A DNA stretch of 64,000 nucleotides from positions 186,001-250,000 of the forward strand of contig NZ_JAGKTL010000005.1 in assembly GCF_017908595.1 (NCBI RefSeq). Direction: 5' to 3'. The notes under the pieces are model-generated. The model saw only the letters and a program-made list of their open reading frames with translations, made no database searches and was not told the origin of the DNA. The first letter of the stretch is position 1; each line of letters begins with the position of its first letter. The stretch comes from Rhodothermus bifroesti (GTDB taxonomy: Bacteria; Bacteroidota; Rhodothermia; Rhodothermales; Rhodothermaceae). Shown one piece after another: positions 18,483-28,210 of this stretch. A program made the position numbers and the translations under genes.

Positions 18483-19535
18483 ATGAAAACACATGTACTA
18501 CGCTGGGGATGGGGCCTATTTCTGATCCTGTTCTGGATGGGGTCCCCTGCTTACGCGCAGCCCTTAGGCGAAGGAGGGTTCCAGCAGGCAAAACGTGAAA
18601 AACGCGCTCAAACAGGCCTGAAATTTTTGAGCATGTCGCTGGATCCCAGGCTCTCGGCTATGGGAGGAGCCGCCACAGCCCAAAATCTAGGCAACTCCTT
18701 GGCGCTCCTATATAACCCAGCCACGATGGCGCACATGGCCGACCGTCTCCACCTTGCGGTCATGCAAACGCAATGGATCGCCGACATCCGTTACAATGGC
18801 GGGACGCTCGCCTTTAGTCCACGTGGCGGCATCTATGGGGTTTGGGGGGTGTCGGTAACCGCCGTGGACTACGGCGAGTTTATCGGGACCATCCGGGCAG
18901 ATAACGAAAGTGGCTATGAAGACACGTTCAACTTCAGTCCTACCGCGCTGGCCATCGGCGTAGGTTATGCCCGAGCCTTAACCGACCGCTTTGCCGTCGG
19001 CGGCCAGGTGAAGTACGTCAATCAAGATCTGGGCAGCTTCCCGGTCGCTTTCGGTGACGGTGGAGACCTGGTGCACAAAGACTACCGTAAAAGCACAGTA
19101 GCCTTTGACTTCGGCGTCATCTATCAAACGGGCTTCCGAAGCCTAACGTTTGCCGTTAGCGCCCGTAACTTTTCGCGTGAGCTTAAGTACGAACGCGAAA
19201 ACTTTGAACCGCCGCTTACCTTCCGCATTGGCGTAGCCATGAACCTGCTCGACCTGACTAACCAAGATCCTAATATGCACCGGCTTCTGGTAGCCGTAGA
19301 TGCCGAGCGCCCGCGCGACTTCGACGAACGACTGCACATTGGCGCTGAATATCTGCTGCTCAACACACTGGCCCTGCGGGCTGGCTATGCCTACCCCTCG
19401 GACGTGGAAGGCGCTAGTCTGGGCGTAGGCGTGCGGCAACGCTTTGGCTCGGTGAACTTTGCTTTCGATTACGCCTACACCGTCTTTGAAACCTTCAGCA
19501 ACGTCAACCGCCTAGGTATCCAAATTTCCTTTTAG
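18483..19535 (+). CDS. PorV/PorQ-family outer-membrane beta-barrel protein, module B
   Basis: The 350-residue product has a signal (WGLFLILFWMG...YAQ) and the family N-terminus KREKRAQTGLKFLSMSLDPR followed by YNPATMA. The rest is alternating amphipathic strands and a terminal aromatic strand (LGIQISF). It aligns along its length with the module A copy, including FAVGGQVKYVNQDLG versus FAVGGHAKFARQNLG and NFSREL in both. A role in moving the adjacent cargo protein to the surface by T9SS is inferred from PorV; PorQ-like or fatty-acid-transport-like roles remain possible. Confidence 0.88.
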   Translation: MKTHVLRWGWGLFLILFWMGSPAYAQPLGEGGFQQAKREKRAQTGLKFLSMSLDPRLSAMGGAATAQNLGNSLALLYNPATMAHMADRLHLAVMQTQWIADIRYNGGTLAFSPRGGIYGVWGVSVTAVDYGEFIGTIRADNESGYEDTFNFSPTALAIGVGYARALTDRFAVGGQVKYVNQDLGSFPVAFGDGGDLVHKDYRKSTVAFDFGVIYQTGFRSLTFAVSARNFSRELKYERENFEPPLTFRIGVAMNLLDLTNQDPNMHRLLVAVDAERPRDFDERLHIGAEYLLLNTLALRAGYAYPSDVEGASLGVGVRQRFGSVNFAFDYAYTVFETFSNVNRLGIQISF

Positions 19536-19566
19536 GTAGCGTAAACTATAGCATTAGAGCCTTGTA

Positions 19567-19606
19567 AACTCGGTCTGCCCTTTTTAGGTGCAGACCGAGT
19601 TTTTTC
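19567..19606 (+). terminator. Rho-independent terminator after PorV gene, module B
   Basis: A 12-base stem (arms 19567-19578 and 19590-19601, AACTCGGTCTGC and its complement) with an 11-base loop is followed by a T-run. It ends the receptor-cargo-PorV unit and separates it from the FG-GAP/TPR genes that start at 19625. Confidence 0.88.
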
Positions 19607-19624
19607 CTTTGTACCAAAGGAGTC

Positions 19625-21340
19625 ATGGCAAAGCAGCTGGGATGTTATCTAGGCCTCTGGGGGATCCTCCTTGTTGGATGGGGATGTCACGCTCCTGAAC
19701 CAGCAACCGATGTCGATACACCGCTTTTTGAAGAAGTCACCTCTGAAGCCGGCCTGGCTGATTTTCGCCACCAAACCGGTGCATTCGGCAAAAAATGGAT
19801 GCCGGAAAGCCTTGGCGGAGGGGGCGGATTTGTAGACATCGATGGGGACGGCTGGTCCGACATTGTGCTGGTCACCGGTGCCCACTGGCCTGGCCACGGG
19901 CCTGCATTGCCTGCCCTGACCGTGTATCGCAACCGGGGCGACGGCACATTTGAAAACTGGACCGAGAAAACAGGGCTGGATCGCTATACAGCCTATGGGA
20001 TGGGACTCGCAGCGGCTGACTACGATAACGATGGCGATATGGACCTTTTCCTTACAGCCCTAGGGCCAAACCTGCTTTTTCGGAATGAAGGAGGACGGTT
20101 TATCGAAGTCAGCCGTGAGGCCGGATTACCCCGCGATGCGCAATGGAGCACTGCAGCGATTTTTTTGGACGCCGATCGAGATGGATGGCTGGATCTCTTC
20201 TACGGAAACTATGTGGACTGGACCCCAGAGACCGATTTGTTTTGCTCAACTGATGGGGTACATAAAGATTATTGCACGCCACGTCAGTACCCAGGGGTGT
20301 CGGGACGCTTTTTCCGCAACAACGGCAACGGCACCTTCACTGAGCAAACCCACAAAGCCGGCTTTGCTGCCATGCCTGGCAAAACACTTGGCGTTGCCGA
20401 GCTGGACGTAAATCGCGACGGCTGGCCCGATCTTGTCGTGGCCAACGACACGCAACGCAACCTGCTTTTTATCAACAATGGCGATGGGACCTTTACCGAG
20501 CAAGGCCTTGCCGCTGGTATTGCCTTTGACGCCAATGGTCGCGCTCGAGCAGGCATGGGGATCGATGTAGGGTTTATCGGCACAACGGCTACACCGGTCA
20601 TTGCGATTGGTAATTTTTCCAACGAAATGGTCGCTTTTTTTCAGTACGTTGATCAAGGGGTTTTTATTGATCGGGCCCCACAGGTTGGACTGGGCTCTTC
20701 GACCCTGCTGAGCTTAACATTTGGACTGTTTTTCTTTGATGCGGATCTGGACGGAAGACTCGACCTCTTGCTCTGCAATGGCCATATCCAGGAAACGATC
20801 GAACAGGTACAGGATGGCGTAACCTTTCGGCAACGTCCTCAGCTTTTTATGCAGCGTGCGGAGGGTATTTTTGAAGCATGGCCACCCCAAGGACCACTAG
20901 CACAACCGCTTTTGGGGCGCGGGGCTGCCTATGCCGACTATGATCGCGATGGCGATCTCGATGTGCTGCTCATTGAAAATGGTGGCCCGGTACATTTGTG
21001 GCGTAACCGGGTAAACCCAGGAAGTCCTGGAGCGCCTTATAGCGTGCAGCTTGAGTTGCAGGGAACGCGCAGTAACCGCAACGCTCTAGGCACACACCTA
21101 ATCCTCTACGCAAATGGCCAGCGACAAGAGCGCCGTGTCCATGGAGGGAGCAGCTATCTTTCTCAGCATGAATATCGCCTAACAGTTGGTTTAGGCTCAG
21201 CCCGGCAAATTGACTCGCTGTTTGTGCTATGGCCTAGCGGCCAAATTGACCGATGGGTACAACTACCGGCGCAAAGTGCATGGCGCGTAATCGAAGCCAA
21301 AGGCCTCGAGCCGCTTCCGCTTCCTGGAAGCAAACGATAA
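19625..21340 (+). CDS. FG-GAP/VCBS-repeat, ASPIC/UnbV (CRTAC1-like) lipoprotein, module B
   Basis: The 571-residue paralog of 7495-9240 has lipobox VGWGC, repeated calcium loops (DIDGDGWSD, DYDNDGDMD, DADRDGWLD, DYDRDGDLD), the FRNNGNGTFTEQ motif and a C-terminal ASPIC/UnbV domain (HGGSSYLSQHEYRLTVGLG). Early segments are strikingly alike in the two paralogs: ADFRHQTGAFGKKWMPES here and GAFRHETGAFGQKWFPES in module A. An SD-like AAAGGAG lies just before the ATG. It begins a second unit after the terminator at 19606. Surface or extracellular protein of unknown ligand. Confidence 0.87.
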   Translation: MAKQLGCYLGLWGILLVGWGCHAPEPATDVDTPLFEEVTSEAGLADFRHQTGAFGKKWMPESLGGGGGFVDIDGDGWSDIVLVTGAHWPGHGPALPALTVYRNRGDGTFENWTEKTGLDRYTAYGMGLAAADYDNDGDMDLFLTALGPNLLFRNEGGRFIEVSREAGLPRDAQWSTAAIFLDADRDGWLDLFYGNYVDWTPETDLFCSTDGVHKDYCTPRQYPGVSGRFFRNNGNGTFTEQTHKAGFAAMPGKTLGVAELDVNRDGWPDLVVANDTQRNLLFINNGDGTFTEQGLAAGIAFDANGRARAGMGIDVGFIGTTATPVIAIGNFSNEMVAFFQYVDQGVFIDRAPQVGLGSSTLLSLTFGLFFFDADLDGRLDLLLCNGHIQETIEQVQDGVTFRQRPQLFMQRAEGIFEAWPPQGPLAQPLLGRGAAYADYDRDGDLDVLLIENGGPVHLWRNRVNPGSPGAPYSVQLELQGTRSNRNALGTHLILYANGQRQERRVHGGSSYLSQHEYRLTVGLGSARQIDSLFVLWPSGQIDRWVQLPAQSAWRVIEAKGLEPLPLPGSKR

Positions 21341-22542
21341 GGCTGGGTGTTGCTGCAGCATTCCTGCTAAGCAGTTGTTACCCGGAGCCTGCTTCGCGGC
21401 CGGAGCTGCCTCCACCAGCACAAGTCTATCTGGCCCGCCTGCAACAGGCGCTGGCAACGCAGTCCTATGCCCTGGTATGGGCGCTGGCAGATAGCATTGC
21501 CCAATATGCTCCTGAATGGCCTGATGTGCATTTTGCACGTGGGCTGGTCTATATGCAACAGCGTCGCCACGAAGAAGCCGAAGCCGCTTTTCGCCGCGTA
21601 CTGGCGGTGCAACCCGATTACGCAGGCGCTTGGTTTAATCTGGGGCAAAACGCTGCACTGGCCCGAAAATACCGCGAAGCCCTGCACTACTACCGACAAG
21701 AGCTGGCGTTGGCACGTAAAGTAACCGTAGACCCACGCGCGCTTGCCGCCATCTATGCCCAAATGGGACGCGCTTACGAGCGGTTAGCGCAAGACGACAG
21801 TGCGCGAAGTGCTTACGCCCAGGCGCTGACCATCGATAGCACGTTTGCCGAAGCCCACGACGGCCTGCGCCAAGTGCTCGAGCGCCAAGGACGTTATGCA
21901 GAAGCCCTAAAGCATGCTCAAAAAGCTTTGCTGCAGCACCCAGAGCATATCGCCTATCGCTACCACGTAGGCGCCCTATTGGTACAGTTGGGACGTTTTG
22001 CAGAAGCCCGACCGCTTCTGGAGGAAGTTGCACGCCGCTGGCCGGGACATGACGGTGCAGCCTATAACCTGGGCCGCGCTTTGATCGGTTTAGGACAAAC
22101 CGCTGAGGGCCAACGTTATCTGCAAAAAGCCGATTCGCTGCAGCGTGTAACCGAAACACTTCTTTTGGCACAGCGACGCGTTGAACTAAGTCCTCGCGAT
22201 CCCGAAGCTTGGTCCAATTATGCGCGCCAGCTTATGCAGGTCGGCTATCTAGAGGAGGCCTACAGAGCGCTACAGACAGCTTTGAGCTTAGCTCCAGGGA
22301 ATCTGGCCTTGCTGAGCAACTTAGCGCAGCTTTACCTGGCCATGGGCGATACCGCAAGTGCCTTAGCTGGCATGGAGCGCATCGTCAAAGCCGATACTAC
22401 CTTTGCCGAAGGCTGGTTCAACCTCGGCGTGCTCTACGCGATGACTGGCCGCCGAGAGGCTGCCCGCCGGGCCTGGCAGCGCACGCTGCAGCTGAACCCC
22501 TCCCACACGCTAGCCCAAACGTATTTGCGACAACTCCCCTGA
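21253..22542 (+). CDS. TPR-repeat lipoprotein, module B (first)
   Basis: The coding frame overlaps the end of the FG-GAP gene by up to 88 bases because the lipoprotein signal (RLGVAAAFLLSSC) is encoded right after that gene's stop. The usable ATGs are 21253 and 21280; 21280 gives a shorter basic n-region and is equally plausible. The remainder is TPR repeats with the shared C-terminal pattern WFNLGVLYAMTGRREAARRAW. Homologous to 3479, 9261 and 22548. The overlap implies coupling to the FG-GAP gene. An envelope scaffold role is inferred. Confidence 0.8.
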   Translation: MGTTTGAKCMARNRSQRPRAASASWKQTIRLGVAAAFLLSSCYPEPASRPELPPPAQVYLARLQQALATQSYALVWALADSIAQYAPEWPDVHFARGLVYMQQRRHEEAEAAFRRVLAVQPDYAGAWFNLGQNAALARKYREALHYYRQELALARKVTVDPRALAAIYAQMGRAYERLAQDDSARSAYAQALTIDSTFAEAHDGLRQVLERQGRYAEALKHAQKALLQHPEHIAYRYHVGALLVQLGRFAEARPLLEEVARRWPGHDGAAYNLGRALIGLGQTAEGQRYLQKADSLQRVTETLLLAQRRVELSPRDPEAWSNYARQLMQVGYLEEAYRALQTALSLAPGNLALLSNLAQLYLAMGDTASALAGMERIVKADTTFAEGWFNLGVLYAMTGRREAARRAWQRTLQLNPSHTLAQTYLRQLP

Positions 22543-22547
22543 GCGCA

Positions 22548-23747
22548 ATGAAACCCTGCTTTGCCCTACTCTGCCTGATCAGCCTCGCACTTGTCGCCTG
22601 CAACCAGCCAGGCGCAAAAGAGCGGCCGGTTCATAAGCGCGTGCAGTACTTTCTGCTCCGCGCCGAGGCAGCACTCGAGCGCTATGCTTTTGCCGAAGCA
22701 TTGGCTCTGGCAGACAGCGCTGCCCGATACGATCCGGACGAGCCAGCAATTGCGTTTTTGCGTGGACGGCTTTATGCTGAAATGGCCCAGTTTGCACAAG
22801 CCGAGGCTGCCTACCAGGAGGTGCTACGCCGCAATCCCCGCTTTAAAGGCGCTTGGCATAACCTGGCCAATCTTAAAGCACGGCAGCATCAATTCCGTGA
22901 AGCCATACGCTTGTACCATAATGAACTCAAACACCACCCCGGTGCGGCTTCCTGGCAAGCTATAGGACGGGCTTATCGTGAACTCGGCCAAGTAGACAGC
23001 GCTGCTTACGCCTATCAGCAAGCCTTAAGCCTAGACAGCAGCTACGTACCTGCGTATATCGGCATGGCCCAATTGCTGGACAATGAGGGCCGCTTTGAAG
23101 CGGCTTTACCCTATGCCGCAAAGGCGCAGCAACTCAGCCCAGCTAGCCCCGAGACGAATTATCTGCTGGGCGAGCTGCTGATGAAAAACGGACGGTTCGA
23201 AGAGGCCCTTCGGTATCTCCAACAAGCCGCGACGGCCTGGCCTTGGCATGCCGCAATCCAGTATAGCATAGGTCAGACGCTCTTACGATTGGGACAGCGC
23301 GCAGCTGGCGAAGCTGCCCTTCGGCGCGCAGAACAGCTCCGGCCACTGAATGCCCAACTGCAGATGATGGAAGAAGCCGTGCGAACCACACCCGGCAATC
23401 CCTACGCATTTGCTGCATTAGGATCTGTACTGCGCCGCTTGGGACGTTACGACGAAGCGCTGCGTGCCTACACCATCGCGCTCTTTCTTTCCCCGAACAA
23501 TCCTGAAATTTTGCACAACGTAGCTGCCCTGCACTTTGTGCAGGGCGATACGCTCACGGCCATAGCCACCTACCAGCAGGTGCTGGCCATCGACTCTACG
23601 TTTGCCGACGCTTGGCTGAATTTGGGCATTCTCTATGCTCTGCGCGGCGAACGCGAAGCCGCAAGGCATGCCTGGCAACAGGTGTTACGTTACGATCCAG
23701 AGCATCCAGCTGCACGTCGGTACCTAGCCCGCCTAGCGCGCCCTTAG
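22548..23747 (+). CDS. TPR-repeat lipoprotein, module B (second)
   Basis: The 399-residue product starts MKPCFALLCL with lipobox ALVAC, five bases after the previous stop. The frame is open further upstream to 22209, but that extension lies inside the previous TPR gene and has no signal peptide, so the start at 22548 is chosen. The sequence is TPR repeats most similar to 9261-10475 (WHNLANLKARQ, GRAYRELGQVDSAAYAYQQAL). It is the last gene of module B and is followed by a terminator at 23779-23804. Confidence 0.86.
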   Translation: MKPCFALLCLISLALVACNQPGAKERPVHKRVQYFLLRAEAALERYAFAEALALADSAARYDPDEPAIAFLRGRLYAEMAQFAQAEAAYQEVLRRNPRFKGAWHNLANLKARQHQFREAIRLYHNELKHHPGAASWQAIGRAYRELGQVDSAAYAYQQALSLDSSYVPAYIGMAQLLDNEGRFEAALPYAAKAQQLSPASPETNYLLGELLMKNGRFEEALRYLQQAATAWPWHAAIQYSIGQTLLRLGQRAAGEAALRRAEQLRPLNAQLQMMEEAVRTTPGNPYAFAALGSVLRRLGRYDEALRAYTIALFLSPNNPEILHNVAALHFVQGDTLTAIATYQQVLAIDSTFADAWLNLGILYALRGEREAARHAWQQVLRYDPEHPAARRYLARLARP

Positions 23748-23778
23748 CGGTGTAAGCATGGGAACGCTTCCAACAAGA

Positions 23779-23804
23779 AAGTCCCTATCTAGGGACTTGT
23801 TTTT
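23779..23804 (+). terminator. Rho-independent terminator closing module B
   Basis: A stem AAGTCCC(TA)/(TA)GGGACTT (arms 23779-23787 and 23790-23798) is followed by GTTTTT. It lies about 30 bases after the TPR gene and separates the envelope modules from the sugar locus. Confidence 0.82.
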
Positions 23805-23841
23805 ATCGATTGTTTTGCTCTAAAATCTCTTCACGTTTTCA

Positions 23842-23855
23842 GGATAGCGCTTTCT
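23842..23855 (+). promoter_or_regulatory. Degenerate LacI-type operator candidate before the MFS gene
   Basis: GGATAGCGCTTTCT matches the inner part of the LacI-family pattern TGNAANCGNTTNCA but misses both outer bases and one inner A. It lies 25 bases before the transporter ATG. It is considered only because a better palindrome (30927-30940) occurs in the same locus. Confidence 0.25.
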
Positions 23856-23879
23856 CGAAAACCTAAGCCCACCGTAGCT

Positions 23880-25142
23880 ATGAAAAACTTTCTTAGCGCA
23901 CGGCTAAGTGCCATGATGTTTCTCCAGTTCTTTATCTGGGGAGCTTGGTATACGTCGGTAGCTGTGTACATGACCGCCGAAGGTATGGAAACCCTTACGC
24001 ACTGGCCGTACACGGTTAACCCCATCGCAGCCATTGTCGCTCCTTTCTTTTTGGGCTTGGTGGCCGACCGGTTTTTTGCTACTGAAAAGGTGCTGGGCGT
24101 GCTTCATCTGCTGGGAGGATTCGTGATGCTGCTGGTGCCGCAGTTTAGCAGCACACCTGTGGCGTTTATCTTGCTGTTATTGCTCTATAACCTCTGCTAC
24201 ATGCCTACACTGGGCCTAGCCAACTCGCTCGCTTTTCACAATATCCAAAGCCAAGAAAAGCAATTTCCGCTTATTCGCGTCTTCGGTACAATCGGTTGGA
24301 TTATAGCTGGACTATTTGTCAGCTTTGTGCTTAAAGCGTTGGTGACGGATGGGCGTTTGCCTGAGCAGACACCTATGCCCATCTACACGGCCGCGGTGGC
24401 CAGCATCCTTCTGGGGCTTTATAGCTTTACGCTGCCCCATACACCCCCGCCTGCTGCTGGGCAGCGTGTCTCGATACGCAGCATCGTAGGGCTCGACGCT
24501 CTGCAGCAACTGGGCAGCCGGCCTTTTTACGTGTTCCTTGTGAGTTCCTTTTTAATCTGCATTCCCCTGGCGGCTTACTACAACTTCACGCAGCTTTTCC
24601 TGAAAGCTACGGGCTTTCAGAACATTGCCGGCACACAGACACTCGGCCAAATGTCTGAGGTGATCTTCATGCTACTTATGCCGTTGTTTTTTGCCCGCTT
24701 GGGCGTCAAATGGATGCTTCTGGTTGGCATGGGCGCTTGGGTACTGCGCTACGTGCTGTTTGCGCTGGCTGCCCCCGATACAATTTTCTGGATGATCATC
24801 CTGGGTATTCTGCTGCACGGCATTTGCTATGACTTTTTCTTTGTCACTGGCCAGATTTACGTGGATAAAAAATCCACGCCAGAAATTCGCGGCCAGGCGC
24901 AGGGAATGCTGGTGCTGGTAACCTATGGCGTCGGTATGCTGATTGGCGCTCAAGTGGCTGGTAACGTGTACAACAGTTTTCTAAACGGCGCCTCGGACCT
25001 AACCCTGGCTCAGTGGCAGCAGTTCTGGTTTATCCCAGCTGCCTTTGCGGCTGTGGTTATGGTGGGCTTTGGACTGCTCTTTAACGATCGCGTAGAACGG
25101 GCTCCGGTAACAGCTCCCCAAGCCACTACTGCAGAACAGTAA
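23880..25142 (+). CDS. MFS transporter, nucleoside:H+ symporter (NupG/XapB-like) family
   Basis: The 420-residue protein has about 12 hydrophobic helices and the family N-terminus [19 protein letters not shown], followed by [20 protein letters not shown]. Members of this family (PF03825) import nucleosides in enterobacteria, but in Bacteroidota and Planctomycetota they often sit in carbohydrate-oxidation loci with Gfo/Idh/MocA and TIM-barrel isomerase genes, as here. It is the first gene of the sugar locus, 17 bases before the isomerase gene. A sugar or keto-sugar substrate in the inner membrane is inferred; nucleosides are the alternative. Confidence 0.85.
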   Translation: MKNFLSARLSAMMFLQFFIWGAWYTSVAVYMTAEGMETLTHWPYTVNPIAAIVAPFFLGLVADRFFATEKVLGVLHLLGGFVMLLVPQFSSTPVAFILLLLLYNLCYMPTLGLANSLAFHNIQSQEKQFPLIRVFGTIGWIIAGLFVSFVLKALVTDGRLPEQTPMPIYTAAVASILLGLYSFTLPHTPPPAAGQRVSIRSIVGLDALQQLGSRPFYVFLVSSFLICIPLAAYYNFTQLFLKATGFQNIAGTQTLGQMSEVIFMLLMPLFFARLGVKWMLLVGMGAWVLRYVLFALAAPDTIFWMIILGILLHGICYDFFFVTGQIYVDKKSTPEIRGQAQGMLVLVTYGVGMLIGAQVAGNVYNSFLNGASDLTLAQWQQFWFIPAAFAAVVMVGFGLLFNDRVERAPVTAPQATTAEQ

Positions 25143-25158
25143 TCCAAAAATCCATGCC

Positions 25159-26073
25159 ATGAACCGACGTGACTTTCTGCGCCATACGGCTGCCTGCGTG
25201 GTGGCCAGTACAATGATGCCACGCTGGGCATTTTCGGCCGATGAGCCTTGGTTTAAGATCTCGCTGGCTGAATGGTCACTGCACCGCACAATCTTTGGGG
25301 GAAAGCTCGACCATCTGGATTTCCCGCTGGTTGCGCGACGCACGTTTGGCCTGGATGCTGTAGAGTACGTCAACCAGTTCTTTTTTGACCGCGCAAAAGA
25401 CCAGGCCTACTTGCAGGAAATGAAACTGCGTGCCGAAGGGGAAGGGGTCCGCAGCTTGCTCATTATGTGCGACCGGGAAGGTCGACTCGGTGACCCGGAT
25501 CCCGAAAAGCGCCGCCAGGCCGTGGAAAATCACTACAAATGGGTTGAAGCCGCACGTTTCCTAGGATGTCATTCTATCCGGGTCAATGCTGCCAGCGAAG
25601 GCTCCTATGAAGAGCAGCAAAAATTGGCTGCCGATGGGCTGCGCCGGCTAACTGAGTTTGCCGCTGAGTATGAACTGAACGTGATAGTGGAAAACCACGG
25701 TGGGCTTTCCAGCAATGGGGCCTGGCTGGCTGGGGTCATCCGTATGGTCGACCACCCCCGCTGCGGTACGCTGCCGGACTTTGGCAACTGGCGCATAGAA
25801 GCCGACACTTGGTACGATCCCTATCAGGGGCTGGCTGAGCTCATGCCGTTTGCCAAAGGCGTGAGCGCCAAATCCCATGACTTCGACGCGCAGGGAAACG
25901 AAACCCGCTTGGATTACTACCGGCTGCTGCGCATCGTGCACGACGCCGGCTATCGCGGCTACATCGGTATCGAGTACGAAGGCAACCGGCTCGAGGAGAT
26001 GGAGGGCATTCGGGCTACCAAAGCCCTTTTGGAGCGCGTGCGCGATGCTTTGGCTGTTTCTTCCGAAGAATAA
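25159..26073 (+). CDS. Tat-leader sugar phosphate isomerase/epimerase (TIM barrel)
   Basis: The 304-residue protein has a twin-arginine leader ([12 protein letters not shown], then ...WAFSA), so it is probably periplasmic. The xylose isomerase-like/AP endonuclease 2 barrel shows the usual acidic and His metal-ligand segments: [20 protein letters not shown] and IGIEYEG. Such proteins isomerise or epimerise keto-sugars; the phosphate in the family name need not apply to periplasmic members. It belongs to an operon with the transporter upstream and DUF1080 gene 12 bases downstream. Reaction and substrate are inferred from context. Confidence 0.84.
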   Translation: MNRRDFLRHTAACVVASTMMPRWAFSADEPWFKISLAEWSLHRTIFGGKLDHLDFPLVARRTFGLDAVEYVNQFFFDRAKDQAYLQEMKLRAEGEGVRSLLIMCDREGRLGDPDPEKRRQAVENHYKWVEAARFLGCHSIRVNAASEGSYEEQQKLAADGLRRLTEFAAEYELNVIVENHGGLSSNGAWLAGVIRMVDHPRCGTLPDFGNWRIEADTWYDPYQGLAELMPFAKGVSAKSHDFDAQGNETRLDYYRLLRIVHDAGYRGYIGIEYEGNRLEEMEGIRATKALLERVRDALAVSSEE

Positions 26074-26085
26074 ACCAAACCTCCA

Positions 26086-26796
26086 ATGATAAAGATTGCT
26101 CCCTTGCTTCCTGTCGTTGTGCTACTGACCGCGTGCACACCGTCCCGTTCCGATAACCCTTCGGGTTCGGCCCCAGTGGCCGATACGAGTGCTGACTGGA
26201 TCGTCCTGTTTGACGGCACTAGCCTGGATGCCTGGCGAGGCTACCAAAGCGAAACCATTCCGCCTTGCTGGCAAATTGCTGAAGACGGCTCGCTGCATTG
26301 CACCGGTGAAGGCAGCGGCGACTTGGTGACCAAGGCGCAGTTTGCCGATTTTGTGCTGGAGCTAGAGTGGAAAGTCGCTCCAAAAGGCAACAGCGGCATC
26401 ATGTACCGCGTCACCGAGGCTTACGAGGCCCCATGGATGAGTGGGCCGGAATACCAAATCTTGGATAACGCTGGTCATGCCGATGGCAATGACCCCAAAA
26501 CCAGTGCTGGGGCTTGCTATGCACTCTATCCGACCGATCCAGCCGCTGTGCGACCCGCAGGGGAGTGGAACCATACGCGCATTGTGGTCGACAGCACGCA
26601 CGTGGAACACTGGCTTAACGGCCGCAACGTCGTCACGTACACGCTGGGCAGCGACGACTGGAATGCCCGTGTGGCAGCAAGTAAGTTTCAAGTTTATCCT
26701 GATTTTGGCAAAGCACGTCAAGGGCATATCGCCCTCCAGAATCATGGCGATCCGGTTTGGTATCGCAACATTCGCATTCGTCCACTGAATCCCTGA
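26086..26796 (+). CDS. 3-keto-disaccharide hydrolase-domain (DUF1080) lipoprotein
   Basis: The 236-residue protein has lipobox LLTAC (Cys17) and the DUF1080/PF06439 concanavalin-like fold signatures: WIVLFDGTSLDAWRG, FADFVLELEWKV, NSGIMYRV, GPEYQILDNAGH and a closing FQVYPDFGKARQGHIALQNH region with WYRNIRIRPL. The family is assigned to hydrolysis of 3-keto-glycosides made by glucoside 3-dehydrogenases. That fits the GMC/small-subunit genes and Gfo/Idh/MocA genes in the same locus. It is anchored in the envelope, probably facing the periplasm. Confidence 0.88.
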   Translation: MIKIAPLLPVVVLLTACTPSRSDNPSGSAPVADTSADWIVLFDGTSLDAWRGYQSETIPPCWQIAEDGSLHCTGEGSGDLVTKAQFADFVLELEWKVAPKGNSGIMYRVTEAYEAPWMSGPEYQILDNAGHADGNDPKTSAGACYALYPTDPAAVRPAGEWNHTRIVVDSTHVEHWLNGRNVVTYTLGSDDWNARVAASKFQVYPDFGKARQGHIALQNHGDPVWYRNIRIRPLNP

Positions 26797-26799
26797 GCC

Positions 26800-28197
26800 A
26801 TGGAACGTTCTGAACCATCGCGGCGCGATTTCTTGCGCTGGAGCGCTGCTTCGCTTCTGGGCGTAAGCGTAGGACCTTGGGTGCTTGCGCGTTCCTCAAA
26901 AGCAGAAATGTTGCATCCCGAACCCCTGCGGCCAGGGCCACCTTCTGACACGATCGGCTTGGGGATGATCGGCATGGGCATCATGGGCTTCGGGAATGCC
27001 CGTACAGCGCTGCAGATCCCTGGCGTGCGTCTTGTAGCCGTAGCCGACTGCTACGACGGACGCCTCGTGCGCACCAAAGAAGTGTTCGGCCCTGAGGTGT
27101 TCACCACGCGGGACTATCGCGAAGTGCTAGCACGAACCGATGTCGATGCTGTGGTCATCTCCACACCAGACCACCTGCATGCCCAAATCGCAATCGAGGC
27201 GATGGAAGCCGGCAAGGATGTCTACCTGGAAAAGCCTATGGTCCAGCGCATCGAGGATGGCTTGCGGGTGATTGAGGCCGAGCGGCGCACTGGACGTGTG
27301 CTCATCGTAGGCAGCCAGCGCGTCAGCTCCATCCTCTACGCCAAAGCCCGAGAGCTTTTCCGCGCTGGTGCTATCGGCCAGCTTAACATGGTCGAGGCCT
27401 ATATGAATCGCAACTCGGCCATTGGCGCTTGGCAATACACCATCCCGCCGGATGCTTCGCCGCAAACCGTTGACTGGGAGCGTTTCTTAGGACCCGCCCC
27501 GCGGCGGCCCTTCGATGCCGTACGCTTTTTCCGCTGGCGAAACTACTGGGACTATGGCACAGGCATCCCAGGCGACCTGTTCGTGCACCTGTTTTCCGGC
27601 ATTCACTACGTGCTCGATGCCCTAGGCCCCACCCACATTTACGCTTCTGGTGGACTGCGCTTCTGGAAAGACGGCCGCGACGTGCCCGACGTGATGGCCG
27701 GTTTGTATGAGTATCCCGACACCGAATCCCATCCTTCCTTTACGCTCTCGCTCAAGGTAAACTTTGCCAACGGTGGAGGAGGTGGGGAAGCCTTCCGCTT
27801 TATTGGAGATGAAGGCATGATTGAAATCGGCTGGAATCAGGTACGGCTTTCAAAGCTACCTCCCCGCCGCCTAAGCGAACAGGAATTTCGCGGGTGGAAT
27901 TCGCTTTCGACGTTCCCAGAAGCCATGCAGCGGCAACTCCTGGAAGCATTCCGGGCCGAAAACCCCCCGCAGCGAGAGGTATCAGAAACCCAAGAAGTGG
28001 TCTATCAAGCACCACCCGGTTATGACGACCGGCTCGACCACTTCCGCAACTTTTTTGAAGCCGTGCGCACACGGGGCAAAGTGGTCGAAGATGGTGCGTT
28101 TGGTTTTAGGGCTGCTGCACCTGCCTTACTTTCGAACACAAGCTACCTTGAGCATCGGGTCATTGGATGGGATCCGCAAACCATGCAGCTCACCTAA
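26800..28197 (+). CDS. Gfo/Idh/MocA-family oxidoreductase, Tat leader (1)
   Basis: The 465-residue protein has a twin-arginine leader (PSRRDFLRWSAA) and a Rossmann domain (GLGMIGMGIMGFG, about 51-63). The loop VISTPDHLHAQ and the EKP motif near residue 144 are typical of the family, and a C-terminal GFO_IDH_MocA_C-type domain follows. The nucleotide-binding glycines are partly altered, with bulky Met between them. These enzymes oxidise or reduce sugar hydroxyl/keto groups with tightly bound NAD(P). It sits three bases after the DUF1080 gene and 13 before a second paralog. Periplasmic action is inferred from the leader. Confidence 0.87.
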   Translation: MERSEPSRRDFLRWSAASLLGVSVGPWVLARSSKAEMLHPEPLRPGPPSDTIGLGMIGMGIMGFGNARTALQIPGVRLVAVADCYDGRLVRTKEVFGPEVFTTRDYREVLARTDVDAVVISTPDHLHAQIAIEAMEAGKDVYLEKPMVQRIEDGLRVIEAERRTGRVLIVGSQRVSSILYAKARELFRAGAIGQLNMVEAYMNRNSAIGAWQYTIPPDASPQTVDWERFLGPAPRRPFDAVRFFRWRNYWDYGTGIPGDLFVHLFSGIHYVLDALGPTHIYASGGLRFWKDGRDVPDVMAGLYEYPDTESHPSFTLSLKVNFANGGGGGEAFRFIGDEGMIEIGWNQVRLSKLPPRRLSEQEFRGWNSLSTFPEAMQRQLLEAFRAENPPQREVSETQEVVYQAPPGYDDRLDHFRNFFEAVRTRGKVVEDGAFGFRAAAPALLSNTSYLEHRVIGWDPQTMQLT

Positions 28198-28210
28198 ACG
28201 GACGTAAGCC

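Noticed and set aside
22209-22547. 113-residue N-terminal extension of the second module B TPR gene
   Set aside because: The extension lies inside the preceding TPR gene in another frame, is unlike the paralog at 9261, and hides the clear lipoprotein signal starting at 22548.
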